Below are positions 25,874 through 35,164 of a stretch of DNA of 64,000 nt, in pieces. Position 1 is the stretch's first letter. Each line of letters begins with the position of its first letter. This DNA comes from Pelomonas sp036401055 (GTDB lineage: Bacteria > Pseudomonadota > Gammaproteobacteria > Burkholderiales > Burkholderiaceae_C). The position numbers and the translations under genes are program-made. The DNA is taken from the NCBI GenBank assembly GCA_036401055.1, contig DASWWC010000214.1:18167-82166 (forward strand), read 5' to 3'. The notes beneath the pieces are model-generated. The model was not told where the DNA came from, ran no database searches, and saw only the letters and a list, made by a program, of their open reading frames with translations.

Positions 25874-28564
25874 TCAGAACTGGAAGCTGCTCGCGTTCAA
25901 CGAGCCGCAGCTGACGTTTTTCAGCAGCACGAGCGGTCGACGAGCGGCGGGGCCTGCGGCGTCCGGGTCCATGTAAATCAGCGCGTCGCTGACGCCGTTG
26001 CGCACGCAGCTGACATGCCCGCTGTCCAGCGGCGCCGCCGCAGTGACGCCGGCCGCACGCAGCACGGCGCTCAGGTTGATGACGTCCGTGCCCGGCGTGA
26101 AGTCGGCGATGGTGGCGCCTCCCGTGAAGCCGCTGGTGAACGCGAACTGGTCACGCCCCGCACCGCCCGTCACCGTGGGCTTGAGTGCGCCCACGGTGAT
26201 CAGGTCGTCACCCGCCGTGCCCGACACCGTGGTGCCGGCCGCCGTGATGTAGCTGTTGTACAGGTTCAGCCCCATCACCACCGGGTCGTGGTCGGACGAG
26301 CGGTACATGTGGTTCTGGTAGGGGTCGGCGGCGCAGGTCGCGCAGGCCGGCTTCTTGAACTCCAGGTTGTAGTCGTGCGCCAGCGACTCGTCGGCGTTGA
26401 TGTGCCAGTGCACGGCGGCGCTGACCTTGGCCGAGGCCGACGAGGTGGTGATGGCGTGGTCCAGGCGGCCCGCGGCGCCGTCGAACACGTAGGAGTAGCC
26501 GAAGCCGTTGAAGCGGCCGATCTGGTCCACGTAGCCGTTGTCGGTCAGCGCCGTGATCGGGTTCTCCATGCCGTAGGCATTGAAGTCGCCGACCAGCACC
26601 ACGTCGTTGCTGCCGCTGGAGGTCTGCAGCTGCGCGACGAACGTGCGCAGCTGGTGGGCCTGGGCGACGCGCGTGGCGTTGTAGCAGCCCTGGCCGTCGC
26701 CCTGGTCGGCGTCCGGATCGGACGACGACGAGGGACAGCTGCCCTTGCTCTTGAGGTGGTTGACCGCTAGCGTGAACTTCTGGCCGTTGGCCAGCGCGAA
26801 GGTCTGGGCCACGGTCGGGCGGTTGTTGATGGCGGCGTTGTCGATCACCGAGTTGCCCGCGGGGCTGAGCTTGGCGGGCTTGTAGATGATGGTGGTCTTG
26901 ATCGCGTCGCTGCCCACCACGCCGGCCGCCGAGCCCGGTGCGACGGCGTAGGTGCCGGCGCCGACCTTGGCGTTCAGCGCGGCCACCAGGTTCTGCGCGG
27001 CCACGGTGTTGTTCTGGATCTCCATCAGGCCCAGCGCGTCGGCATCCAGCGCGCTGATGGCGGCGACGATCTTGGCCTGCTGGCGGGCGAACTCGTCCGC
27101 GTTGTTGGCGCCGCGGCAGCTGCTGGAGGCGGTCTCGCCGCTGAGGCAGGTCTGGCCGCTGGCGCCGGCCACGTTGCGGCCGTCCTTGAAGGTGGTGAAG
27201 TAGTTCAGCACGTTGAAGCTGGCCAGCTTCACGTTGCCACCCACGGCCGGCGGCGTGGCGGTGCGCGGGTTGCTGTTCGTGTACTGCAGCGCGGCGTTGT
27301 CCAGCGGCAGGATGCGGTAGGCGCCGGGGCCGGAGGTCTCCGCCGTGGTGGGGCCGAAGTCGATGACGCCGGTGATGGCGGCCACGGTGTCGCCACCGCG
27401 CAGCGCGCCGTTGGGGCCGGTGAAGGGCGTCGGGTCGACGTTCTGCAGCGAGCTGCCGTCCTCCAGCACCACCATGCGGTCGGCGTTGTCGGCGGCCAGG
27501 GCCAGGGCCTGGGCGCTGCCGGGGCGGTACTTGTTGGTGGGCGTCTCCAGCCGGCCGCCGGCCGACAGCGTCACCTGGCCGTAGCGGGCCTGGAAGTAGT
27601 TCTGGCCCACGGTCAGCGGACCGGCCAGCGTGACCAGCATGCCCTCGTAACGCTCCAGGCCACCGGTGACCGGCAGGCTGATGGGCGTCGGGGTGATGCT
27701 GTAGCCCGGGTTGGCGGTGATGCCGGTCGGGCTGGTGATCTCGGTGACGGTGCCGCCGCCGGTGGAGAACTCGATCACCGTGCCGCTCAGGCGCACCAGC
27801 TGGTTGACGGCCACGGTGGGTGCCGTGCCGGTGTAGACGAAGATGCCGTCCGAGGTCGCCGGGTTGCCGTCGCCGACCAGCGCCTGCATGAAGAAGCCGG
27901 TGTTGGCGAGGCGGGTCACCACGCCTTCGGTCGTGACGCTCTTGTTCACCAGCGGGCTGGTGGCGCCGCTGCCCTGGATCTCGTAGATGTGCTTGAAGGC
28001 GGGTGGCTCCGAACTCGTGGAGCAGGGCGCCAGCGCGGTGGCCATGTTGCGCGGGTTGGGCGTGCCGTTGGTGAAGCCGGTGCCGCAGCCGTTGGCGTCA
28101 CGCAGGGCCGCCGTGGCGTTGTTGCCCACCGAGTAGCTGTAGAGATCTTGCGCCGCCGGCGTGCCGCCGGACAGCACGCTGGTCGAGTTCGACAGCGCGA
28201 CCTTGCCGGCGGAGCCGCCCATGCCGATGGTGCCGGTCGCGTCCGGCGTCGGCAGCGACACGGTGCCGCCCGTGCCGGCCGCCTGCTGCACCAGCAGGTA
28301 TTGGCCCGGCAGCAGGTTCACGGCCGGCAGTGGGGTGGCCGCCCAGGTCGTGCCGGAAGACGAGGCGTACTGGACCGACCAGCCGCCGAGGTTGACCGTC
28401 GTGGAGCCGTTGTTGAACAACTCGATGAAGTCGTTCTTCAGCGTGGCGCCGGCGTTGCCACCCCCGCCATAGACCTGGCTGATGACGACGGCTGCGGACG
28501 CGTTCAGCGCCAGGGGCGCCGCGAAGGCCGCGGCAAGGAGAGCTACCAGGGGTCGGATTTGCAT
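25874..28564 (-). CDS. ExeM/NucH-family secreted endonuclease with lamin-tail domain
   Basis: An 896-residue extracellular DNase-type protein. The order is signal peptide (to about 24), lamin-tail domain (VVISQVYGGGGNAG...FIELFN), an OB-fold region with EGVVTRLANTGFFMQ, an endonuclease/exonuclease/phosphatase domain (KLASFNVLNYF, LMEIQNN, VNHLKSKG, VLVGDFNAYG, SSDHDPVVMGL), and a C-terminal GGAGRDQFAF segment resembling the RTX-type tail of secreted proteins. Catalytic residues of the EEP fold appear intact. The likely role is degradation of extracellular DNA. The PEP-CTERM gene follows closely. Confidence 0.9.
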   Translation of the reverse strand: MQIRPLVALLAAAFAAPLALNASAAVVISQVYGGGGNAGATLKNDFIELFNNGSTTVNLGGWSVQYASSSGTTWAATPLPAVNLLPGQYLLVQQAAGTGGTVSLPTPDATGTIGMGGSAGKVALSNSTSVLSGGTPAAQDLYSYSVGNNATAALRDANGCGTGFTNGTPNPRNMATALAPCSTSSEPPAFKHIYEIQGSGATSPLVNKSVTTEGVVTRLANTGFFMQALVGDGNPATSDGIFVYTGTAPTVAVNQLVRLSGTVIEFSTGGGTVTEITSPTGITANPGYSITPTPISLPVTGGLERYEGMLVTLAGPLTVGQNYFQARYGQVTLSAGGRLETPTNKYRPGSAQALALAADNADRMVVLEDGSSLQNVDPTPFTGPNGALRGGDTVAAITGVIDFGPTTAETSGPGAYRILPLDNAALQYTNSNPRTATPPAVGGNVKLASFNVLNYFTTFKDGRNVAGASGQTCLSGETASSSCRGANNADEFARQQAKIVAAISALDADALGLMEIQNNTVAAQNLVAALNAKVGAGTYAVAPGSAAGVVGSDAIKTTIIYKPAKLSPAGNSVIDNAAINNRPTVAQTFALANGQKFTLAVNHLKSKGSCPSSSSDPDADQGDGQGCYNATRVAQAHQLRTFVAQLQTSSGSNDVVLVGDFNAYGMENPITALTDNGYVDQIGRFNGFGYSYVFDGAAGRLDHAITTSSASAKVSAAVHWHINADESLAHDYNLEFKKPACATCAADPYQNHMYRSSDHDPVVMGLNLYNSYITAAGTTVSGTAGDDLITVGALKPTVTGGAGRDQFAFTSGFTGGATIADFTPGTDVINLSAVLRAAGVTAAAPLDSGHVSCVRNGVSDALIYMDPDAAGPAARRPLVLLKNVSCGSLNASSFQF

Positions 28565-28669
28565 GACGGGTTAGTAAAAATTGCCCAGAACGGGGCGCAT
28601 GCTATTGATGCTTCGTGACGAATTGATCCACCCCGTTCGTGGGGGTGATCTGAGTCATCATCCCGGCCC
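28565..28669. promoter_or_regulatory. Divergent intergenic region between nuclease and symporter genes
   Basis: About 105 bases between two divergent starts, visibly more AT-rich than the flanks (TAGTAAAAATTG, CTATTGATGC, GACGAATTGATC). It must hold promoters for both genes, but no confident -35/-10 pair could be assigned by eye. Confidence 0.4.
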
Positions 28670-30070
28670 ATGTCACCTGCACTGCTTTTGATCGGGGTTC
28701 TCACTTATTTCGCCGGGCTGTTGGTACTGGCGAGGTGCGTCTCGCACGGTTCTGGCGCCGAGGGTTTCTACGTGGGGGGCAGGGAAAGTCCCTGGCCGGT
28801 CGTCGCGTTCGGAATGATCGGGACGTCGCTTTCAGGCGTCACCTTCATCAGCGTGCCCGGCTCGGTGGCCGTCAACGGCTTCACCTACTTGCAGATCGTC
28901 ATCGGCCAGGTGTTCGGCTATGCCGTCATCGCCTTCGTGCTGCTCCCGGCCTACCACCGGCTGAAGCTGGCCTCCATCTACGGCCTGCTGGGCGAGCGCC
29001 TGGGGCCGGCGGCGCAGCGGCTGGGCTCGGCCTACTTCATCCTCAGCCGCACGCTGGGTGCCACGGGGCGCCTCTTCCTCGTCGTGGCCGTGCTGCACAC
29101 GCTGATCCTGCAGCCGCTGGGCTTGCCGTTCTGGCTGGGCGCGGCGGTGGTGCTGGTGATGATCCTGCTCTACACGGTGGAGGGCGGCGTGAAGGCGCTG
29201 GTGTGGACCGATACGCTGCAGACCGCCGGCATGCTGACCGGCCTCGTCGTCTGCACCGCGCTGCTGTGGCGGCCCGACGCCTTCGCGCAGCTGGACGCCG
29301 CGGGCTTGTCCCGCGTGTGGGTGGGCGACCCGCTGAGCCGCGACTTCTCGGTCAAGGCGCTGCTGGCCGGCATGTTCATCGCCATCGCGATGACGGGGCT
29401 GGACCAGGAAATGATGCAGAAGAGCCTGTCGGTCGCGAAGCTGCGCGACGCGCAGAAGAACCTGCTGGTGCTGGCCGTGCTGATGCTGGTGGTGGTGGCC
29501 GTCTTCCTGCTGCTGGGCGGGCTGCTGGCGCTGTATGCGCAGGAACACGGCCTGGCCGCCAAGGGCGACGCGCTGTTCCCGACGGTCGTCATGCAGCACC
29601 TGCCGGCCTGGGTGCAGATCGTCTTCGTGCTGGCGCTGGTGTCGGCGCTGCTGCCCAGCGCCGACGGCGCGCTGACCGCGCTGACGGCCAGCACCTGCCT
29701 GGACCTGCTGCGCGTGGGCAAGGAAGACACCCGCACGCGTCGGCGCGTGCATTTGGGCTTTGCGGCGCTGTTTCTCGCGCTGGTGCTGGGCTTCAAGGCG
29801 CTGGACAGCACCAGCATGATCTACCTGATCCTGAAGCTGGCCGGCTACACCTACGGGCCGCTGCTGGGCCTCTTCGCGTTTGCGATGTTCACGCCGCGGG
29901 CCGTGTCGGGCCGTGCGCTGGTGGCCGTCTGCGTGGCGGCGCCGCTGCTGTGCGCGGCGCTGGACTTCGGGCAGCCGTGGGGTGGGTATCAGATCGGGCT
30001 GGAGCTGCTGTTGCTGAATGGGTTGCTGACGTGGGCGGGGTTGTTGTGGGCGGGCGCGAGGCGGCGCTGA
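28670..30070 (+). CDS. Sodium:solute symporter (SSS family)
   Basis: A 466-residue inner-membrane transporter with about 12 to 13 hydrophobic segments. The N-terminal GFYVGGRESPWPVVAFGMIG and GVTFISVPG stretches and the TLQTAGMLTGL helix match the SSS (LeuT-fold) family, which takes up solutes with sodium. The substrate cannot be named. It stands alone between the nuclease gene and the DUF4287 gene. Confidence 0.88.
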   Translation: MSPALLLIGVLTYFAGLLVLARCVSHGSGAEGFYVGGRESPWPVVAFGMIGTSLSGVTFISVPGSVAVNGFTYLQIVIGQVFGYAVIAFVLLPAYHRLKLASIYGLLGERLGPAAQRLGSAYFILSRTLGATGRLFLVVAVLHTLILQPLGLPFWLGAAVVLVMILLYTVEGGVKALVWTDTLQTAGMLTGLVVCTALLWRPDAFAQLDAAGLSRVWVGDPLSRDFSVKALLAGMFIAIAMTGLDQEMMQKSLSVAKLRDAQKNLLVLAVLMLVVVAVFLLLGGLLALYAQEHGLAAKGDALFPTVVMQHLPAWVQIVFVLALVSALLPSADGALTALTASTCLDLLRVGKEDTRTRRRVHLGFAALFLALVLGFKALDSTSMIYLILKLAGYTYGPLLGLFAFAMFTPRAVSGRALVAVCVAAPLLCAALDFGQPWGGYQIGLELLLLNGLLTWAGLLWAGARRR

Positions 30071-30152
30071 CGCCGGCCTGTCGATTTCTGACCTCCTCAT
30101 CCGTCGTGTCCATCTGGCGCCCCGTTTGGGGCCGCCCTCACCGGAGCCTTGC

Positions 30153-30365
30153 ATGTCCAGCACAGAGAAAGTCCAGGGCCCTGCGTCCTACTTCCCGTCC
30201 ATCGAGAAGACCTACGGCCAGCCCGTCGAGCATTGGTTTGGCATCCTGCGCGGCGCTGCAGGCCTGAAGCACATGGAGCTGGTGGCGCTGCTCAAGACCG
30301 AGCACGGGCTGGGCCATGGGCATGCCAATGCGCTGGTGGCCCACCATTTGAAGCATCCCGGCTAG
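30153..30365 (+). CDS. DUF4287 domain protein
   Basis: A 70-residue protein that matches the DUF4287 pattern: SYFPSIEKTYGQPVEHW and KHMELVALLKTEHGLGHGHANALVAHHL. The function is unknown; members are small cytoplasmic proteins sometimes paired with DUF5655. The ATG at 30153 is the first start after a GGAG site. Confidence 0.85.
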   Translation: MSSTEKVQGPASYFPSIEKTYGQPVEHWFGILRGAAGLKHMELVALLKTEHGLGHGHANALVAHHLKHPG

Positions 30366-30405
30366 CCCTCGCGACCGCATCGCGTCCGGCGACACTGCGC
30401 GTCCC

Positions 30406-32184
30406 ATGTCGTCGTCCGCCGCTGTTTCATCCGCGTCCCTCCCCCGCATGCTCGCCGCCTTCGTGCGCGAGCACTGGCGCGCCTATGCGTCGGCTGCGGC
30501 CATGCTCAGCTGCATTGCGGCGCTGACCGTCTGGATCCCGCGCCAGGTCGGCCATGTCGTCGATGACCTCGTGGCCGGCGGCCTGAAGGGCGACGCGCTG
30601 CTGCAGCAACTGGGCTTGCTGGTCGCTGCCGGCCTCGTCATCTACCTGCTGCGCGTGGGCTGGCGGCTGACGCTGTTCAAGGCCGCCTACCGCCTCGGCG
30701 CGCGGCTGCGCACGCGGCTGTTCGCGCGGCTGGCGCTGCAGGGGCCGGCCTACTTCCAGGGCCAGCGCACCGGCGACCTGATGGCGCTGGCGACCAACGA
30801 CATCGACACCGTCGAGATGGCCGCGGGCGAGGCCATGCTGGCCGGCTTCGACGGCACGCAGACGCTGCTGCTGGTGCTGGCCATGATGACGCTGGCCATC
30901 GACTGGCGGCTGGGTCTGGCCGCGCTGCTGCCCTTTCCGTTGATGGGGCTGGCGTTCTGGTGGATCTCGCAGCACCTGCACACCGCTGCGCAGGATTCGC
31001 TGACGCGCTTCGGTGACCTCAACACCCAGGTGCAGGAAAGCCTGGCCGGCGTGCGCACGCTGCGCGCGCTGGGGCTGGTCGGTCGCAGCGAGCAGCGCTT
31101 CGGCGAGCTGGCCGACCGTGCCGCCGAGGCGGCGTTCCGCTCGCAGCGCTGGGAGGCCGCCTACGAGCCCGCCGTCGGCATGACGCTGGGCGCCGCGACC
31201 GCCATCGCGCTGGCCGTGGGCGGCTGGCTGGTGGCGCAGCGCGAGATCAGCATCGGCCAGCTGACGGCGTTCACGATGTATCTCGGCCAGCTGATCTGGC
31301 CTATGTTCGCCGCCGGCTGGGTGCTGGCGCTGCTGGAGCGCGGCCGGGCCGCATGGGCGCGGCTGGCGCCGGTGCTGGATGCGCCGCTGACGCTGGCCGA
31401 CGAGGGCAGGGCGGTGCTGCCGGCGCGGGCCGAACTGCACGCCGAGGGGCTGAGCTTCAGCTTCCCCGGTGCGAAGCGGCCGGCGCTGGAGGGCGTCGAT
31501 GTCGTGCTGCCGCCGGGCCGCACGCTGGGCATCGTCGGCGCGACCGGCGCGGGCAAGTCCACCTTCGTGCGCCTGCTGCTGCGCCAGGCGGAACCCGACG
31601 CAGGCCGGCTGACCCTGGGCGGCGTGCCTGTCCCGCAGCTGCCGCTGGCCACGCTGCGCGCCCACATCGCCTGGGTGCCACAGGAGCCCTTCCTGTTCTC
31701 GGCCTCGGTGGCCGACAACATCGCGCTGGCAAGACCCGGCGCCACGCCCGCCGACATCGAGGCCGCAGCGCGGCTGGCGGCCGTGCATGACGACATCCAG
31801 CGGCTGCCCAAGGGCTACGCGACCGAGGTGGGCGAGCGCGGTGTGACGCTGTCTGGCGGGCAACGCCAGCGCGTGGCCATCGCGCGGGCCTTGCTATCCG
31901 AAGCGCCGCTGCTGGTGCTGGACGATGCGCTGTCGGCGGTGGACACCGGCACCGAGACCGACATCCTGGACCACCTGCGCGAGCTGCGTTCAGCCAGGCC
32001 CGACCGCAGCGTCATCGTCATCGCGCACCGGCTGTCGGCGGTGATGGACGCCGACGAGGTCATCGTGCTGAAGCAGGGGCACGTCATCGAGCGCGGCACG
32101 CATCAGCAGCTGCTGGAACTGGGCGGCTGGTATGCCGCGCAATGGCGCTACCAACAGATCGAGGCCAGTCTTGACGCGGAATGA
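30406..32184 (+). CDS. mdlA: MdlA-like ABC exporter half-transporter
   Basis: A 592-residue ABC exporter subunit with six membrane helices (to about residue 320) and a C-terminal ATPase: Walker A GATGAGKST, signature LSGGQRQRVAIARAL, Walker B VLDDALSAVD and an H-loop in VIVIAHRLSA. Walker B ends in Asp rather than the catalytic Glu, so this subunit contributes a degenerate ATP site, as is usual for MdlA-type partners of heterodimers. It is coupled to mdlB by an overlap. The substrate is unknown; lipids or drugs are typical. Confidence 0.87.
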   Translation: MSSSAAVSSASLPRMLAAFVREHWRAYASAAAMLSCIAALTVWIPRQVGHVVDDLVAGGLKGDALLQQLGLLVAAGLVIYLLRVGWRLTLFKAAYRLGARLRTRLFARLALQGPAYFQGQRTGDLMALATNDIDTVEMAAGEAMLAGFDGTQTLLLVLAMMTLAIDWRLGLAALLPFPLMGLAFWWISQHLHTAAQDSLTRFGDLNTQVQESLAGVRTLRALGLVGRSEQRFGELADRAAEAAFRSQRWEAAYEPAVGMTLGAATAIALAVGGWLVAQREISIGQLTAFTMYLGQLIWPMFAAGWVLALLERGRAAWARLAPVLDAPLTLADEGRAVLPARAELHAEGLSFSFPGAKRPALEGVDVVLPPGRTLGIVGATGAGKSTFVRLLLRQAEPDAGRLTLGGVPVPQLPLATLRAHIAWVPQEPFLFSASVADNIALARPGATPADIEAAARLAAVHDDIQRLPKGYATEVGERGVTLSGGQRQRVAIARALLSEAPLLVLDDALSAVDTGTETDILDHLRELRSARPDRSVIVIAHRLSAVMDADEVIVLKQGHVIERGTHQQLLELGGWYAAQWRYQQIEASLDAE

Positions 32185-33949
32185 GAAGCCCTGGCAGAGC
32201 GTCGGCCTGCTGATGGACTCGGCACGACCCGAGCGCGCGCAGCTGTGGCGTGGCGGCCTGTGGCTGGTGCTGGCCGCGGGCCTGGAGGCGCTGGCGCCCA
32301 TCCTCGGCAAGCGCTACATCGACGAGCACCTGCTGCCCGGCCACTACGACATCGTCGCGATGGGCATGCTGCTCGCGCTGGTGCTGCTGACCGGCTGGGC
32401 CGCCAGCTGGATCCGCTACGCGCAGCTGTCGCGCATGGCCGGCGTCGCGCGGCGCTCCGTGCTGCGGCTGCGCGAGCGCGTCTACGCCCACGTGCTGGCG
32501 CTGCCGATGGCCTTCTTCGACAAGGCCATCACCGGCCAGCTCGTCAGCCGCGTCACCAACGACACCGAGGCGGTCAACCAGCTGTACCGGCAGGTGCTGT
32601 ACGTGATGCTGGACTCGTCCATCGTCGTCGCCGGCTCGCTGGTGGCGATGGCCTTCCTGGACTGGCGGCTGATGCTCATCGTCGCGACGCTGGTGCCGGC
32701 CATGGTGTTCATCATCCTGGGCTACCAGCGCCTGTCGGCCCCGGCGGTGGCGCGCACGCGGCAGCTGCGCAGCGACATCAACGCGCAGATGGCCGAGAGC
32801 ATGGCCGGCATGGCCGTGCTGCAGGCGGCCGGCGCGGCGGAGCGCTTCGGCCAGCGTTTCGAGGCGGTGAACGCCGAGCACCGGCTGTCGCGCATCGCCG
32901 AGCTGCGCGCCAACGCGTGGCTGCTGCGCCCGGCGCTGGACCTGCTGAACGTACTGCTGCTGGTGACCGTCATCTACGGCTTTGGCCGGCGCGAGCTGTC
33001 GGGGCTGGAGGTGGGCCTGCTGTACGCCTTCCTGGCCTACATCGCGCGCGTCGTCGAGCCGCTGATCCAGATCACGATGCAGTTCGGCCAGCTGCAGCAG
33101 TCCATGGTCGCCGCGTCGCGCGTGCGCGCGCTGCTGGAGGAGGACTGCTCACCCGGCCCGCCACAGGACGGGTCGCCGGTCACGCAGGGCGCGATCCACA
33201 TCGAGGACCTGAGCTTCGGCTACGACCCGGCGCGGCCCGTGCTGCAGCATGTCGACGTGGACATCCCGGCCGGCAGCTTCACCGGCATCGTGGGCCATAC
33301 CGGCAGCGGCAAGAGCACGCTGCTGTCGCTGCTGCTGCGCTTCTACTCGGCGCAGTCCGGTCGCATCACGGTGGACGGCCAGGCGCTGGCAGCGGTGCCC
33401 GACGCCGCCTTCCGCGACGCGGTGGGCCTGGTGCCGCAGGAGCCCTTCCTGCTGTCGGCCAGCGTGCGCGACAACATCGCGATGGGCCGGCCCGGTATCA
33501 CCGACGACGCCGTTCAGGCCGCCGCCCGCGACGCCCGCGCGCACGACTTCATCACCGCGCTGCCGCAGGGCTACGACACCAAGCTGGGCGAGGGCGGCGC
33601 GCGCGTGTCGTCGGGCCAGAAGCAGTTGCTGGCGATGGCCCGTGCGCTGGCCGGCGCGCCGCGCATCCTGTTCCTGGACGAGGCCACCAGCAATGTCGAC
33701 AGCGAGACCGAGGCGCGCATCGGCGCGGCACTCGCGGCGCTGCATGGTCGCGTGACGGTGATCGCCATCGCGCACCGGCTGTCCACCATCCGCGCGGCCG
33801 ATCAGATCCTGGTGCTCAACCACGGCCGGCTCCAGGAGCGCGGCCGGCATGACGAGCTGATGGCCGTTGAGGGCGGGCTGTACCGCCGCCTCGTCGAGCT
33901 GCAGACGCTGGAAGAGGCCGGTCCGGACGCCGATTCCGACGCCCCGTGA
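32171..33949 (+). CDS. mdlB: MdlB-like ABC exporter half-transporter
   Basis: A 592-residue partner subunit with six membrane helices and an ATPase domain: Walker A GHTGSGKST, signature VSSGQKQLLAMARAL (departing from LSGGQ), Walker B FLDEATSNVDSETE with the catalytic Glu, and AIAHRLST. The composite sites are thus asymmetric with MdlA. The start is taken as TTG at 32171, 6 bases after GAGG and overlapping the mdlA end; the next in-frame ATG (32214) would remove part of the N-terminus. Confidence 0.85.
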   Translation: MTRNEKPWQSVGLLMDSARPERAQLWRGGLWLVLAAGLEALAPILGKRYIDEHLLPGHYDIVAMGMLLALVLLTGWAASWIRYAQLSRMAGVARRSVLRLRERVYAHVLALPMAFFDKAITGQLVSRVTNDTEAVNQLYRQVLYVMLDSSIVVAGSLVAMAFLDWRLMLIVATLVPAMVFIILGYQRLSAPAVARTRQLRSDINAQMAESMAGMAVLQAAGAAERFGQRFEAVNAEHRLSRIAELRANAWLLRPALDLLNVLLLVTVIYGFGRRELSGLEVGLLYAFLAYIARVVEPLIQITMQFGQLQQSMVAASRVRALLEEDCSPGPPQDGSPVTQGAIHIEDLSFGYDPARPVLQHVDVDIPAGSFTGIVGHTGSGKSTLLSLLLRFYSAQSGRITVDGQALAAVPDAAFRDAVGLVPQEPFLLSASVRDNIAMGRPGITDDAVQAAARDARAHDFITALPQGYDTKLGEGGARVSSGQKQLLAMARALAGAPRILFLDEATSNVDSETEARIGAALAALHGRVTVIAIAHRLSTIRAADQILVLNHGRLQERGRHDELMAVEGGLYRRLVELQTLEEAGPDADSDAP

Positions 33950-33993
33950 CCTGGGTCAAGGCATGGTGGCGCTGCCCTGCCTAGGCTGCGCGC

Positions 33994-35163
33994 ATGACTG
34001 CCGCCGACCTGCCCACGCTGACTTCCACTCCCGACATCCTCATCGGCGGCGCCGGCCCAGCCGGCCTGACGCTGGCTTGCGCGCTGCATGACCGCGGCTG
34101 GGTCGTGGCCGTGCTGGAGCAGGCTGAGGCCGACGTGCTGGCCGCGCCGGCCGACGACGGCCGCGAGATCGCGCTGACGCACCGCTCGCGCCGCCTGCTC
34201 GAAGGCCTGGGCCTGTGGCAGCGCTTCACCGAGGTGTCGCCGCTGCAGCGCGCCAGCGTGCGCAGCAGCGGCACGCGCGTGCCGCTGCCGTTCGAGAGCC
34301 GGGGCCAGGACCTGGGCTGGCTGGTGCCGAACCACGAGATCCGCGCGGCGGCCTGGGCGGGGGCGATGGCGCGCGGCATCCCGGTGCTCACGGGCCGCAG
34401 CGTGGTGGCGCTGGAGCAGCGCGGCGCCACGGCCTGCGTGCGCACCCGTGACGGCGGCCGCTTCGAGGCGCGCCTGGTGGTGGCCGCCGACAGCCGCTTC
34501 TCCACGCTGCGCCGGCTGGCCGGTATCGCCGCGCGCCACCAGGACTTCGGCCGCAGCGCGCTGCTGGTGCCGCTGGCACATGAGCGCGACCACGAGGGGT
34601 TGGCGCAGGAGTGCTTCCTGGAGGGGCACACGCTGGCCCTGCTGCCCAAGCGCGGCGCCTGCAGCTCGGCCGTGTGGACCGTGCGCAATGCCGAGCTGCC
34701 GCGCATCCAGGCCATGGACGATGCCGAGCTGGCCGCCACCATCGCCGCCGCCGCCGAGCACCGGCTCGGCGCCATGCAGGTGGCCGGCGCGCGCCATGTC
34801 TACCCGCTGGTGGCGGTGTGGGCCGAGCGCTTCGTGGCGCCGCGCTTTGCGCTGATCGGCGACGCGGCCGTGGGCATGCACCCGGTCACAGCGCATGGCT
34901 ACAACCTCGGGCTGTACGGCATCGAGGCGCTGGCCGACCCGCTGCGGCCCGGCGCCGACCCGGGCGAGCTCGCGCCGCTGCGTGCCTTCGAGGCCCGTCA
35001 TCGCCGCGAGGCCGGGCCGCTGTATGCCGGCACCAACGCGCTGGTGCGCTTTTTCACCGACGACCGCGCGCCGGTGCTGGCGTTGCGCCGCGCGGTCATC
35101 GACCTCGCGCGCCATGTGCCGCCGCTGCGGGCGGCAATCACGCGGCGCTTGGTGGACGCCTGA
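33994..35163 (+). CDS. ubiM: UbiH/UbiF/COQ6-family FAD hydroxylase, UbiM-like
   Basis: A 389-residue flavoprotein monooxygenase. The FAD motif DILIGGAGPAGLTLACAL is near the N-terminus and GDAAVGMHPVTAHGYNLGL is the second FAD motif. The MHPVTAHG wording is that of UbiM-type ubiquinone hydroxylases rather than UbiH or UbiF (LHPxAGQG), so it may hydroxylate more than one position of the ubiquinone ring. This subfamily call is from memory of motifs. It starts 44 bases after mdlB and converges on the patatin gene. Confidence 0.72.
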   Translation: MTAADLPTLTSTPDILIGGAGPAGLTLACALHDRGWVVAVLEQAEADVLAAPADDGREIALTHRSRRLLEGLGLWQRFTEVSPLQRASVRSSGTRVPLPFESRGQDLGWLVPNHEIRAAAWAGAMARGIPVLTGRSVVALEQRGATACVRTRDGGRFEARLVVAADSRFSTLRRLAGIAARHQDFGRSALLVPLAHERDHEGLAQECFLEGHTLALLPKRGACSSAVWTVRNAELPRIQAMDDAELAATIAAAAEHRLGAMQVAGARHVYPLVAVWAERFVAPRFALIGDAAVGMHPVTAHGYNLGLYGIEALADPLRPGADPGELAPLRAFEARHRREAGPLYAGTNALVRFFTDDRAPVLALRRAVIDLARHVPPLRAAITRRLVDA

Positions 35164-35164
35164 G

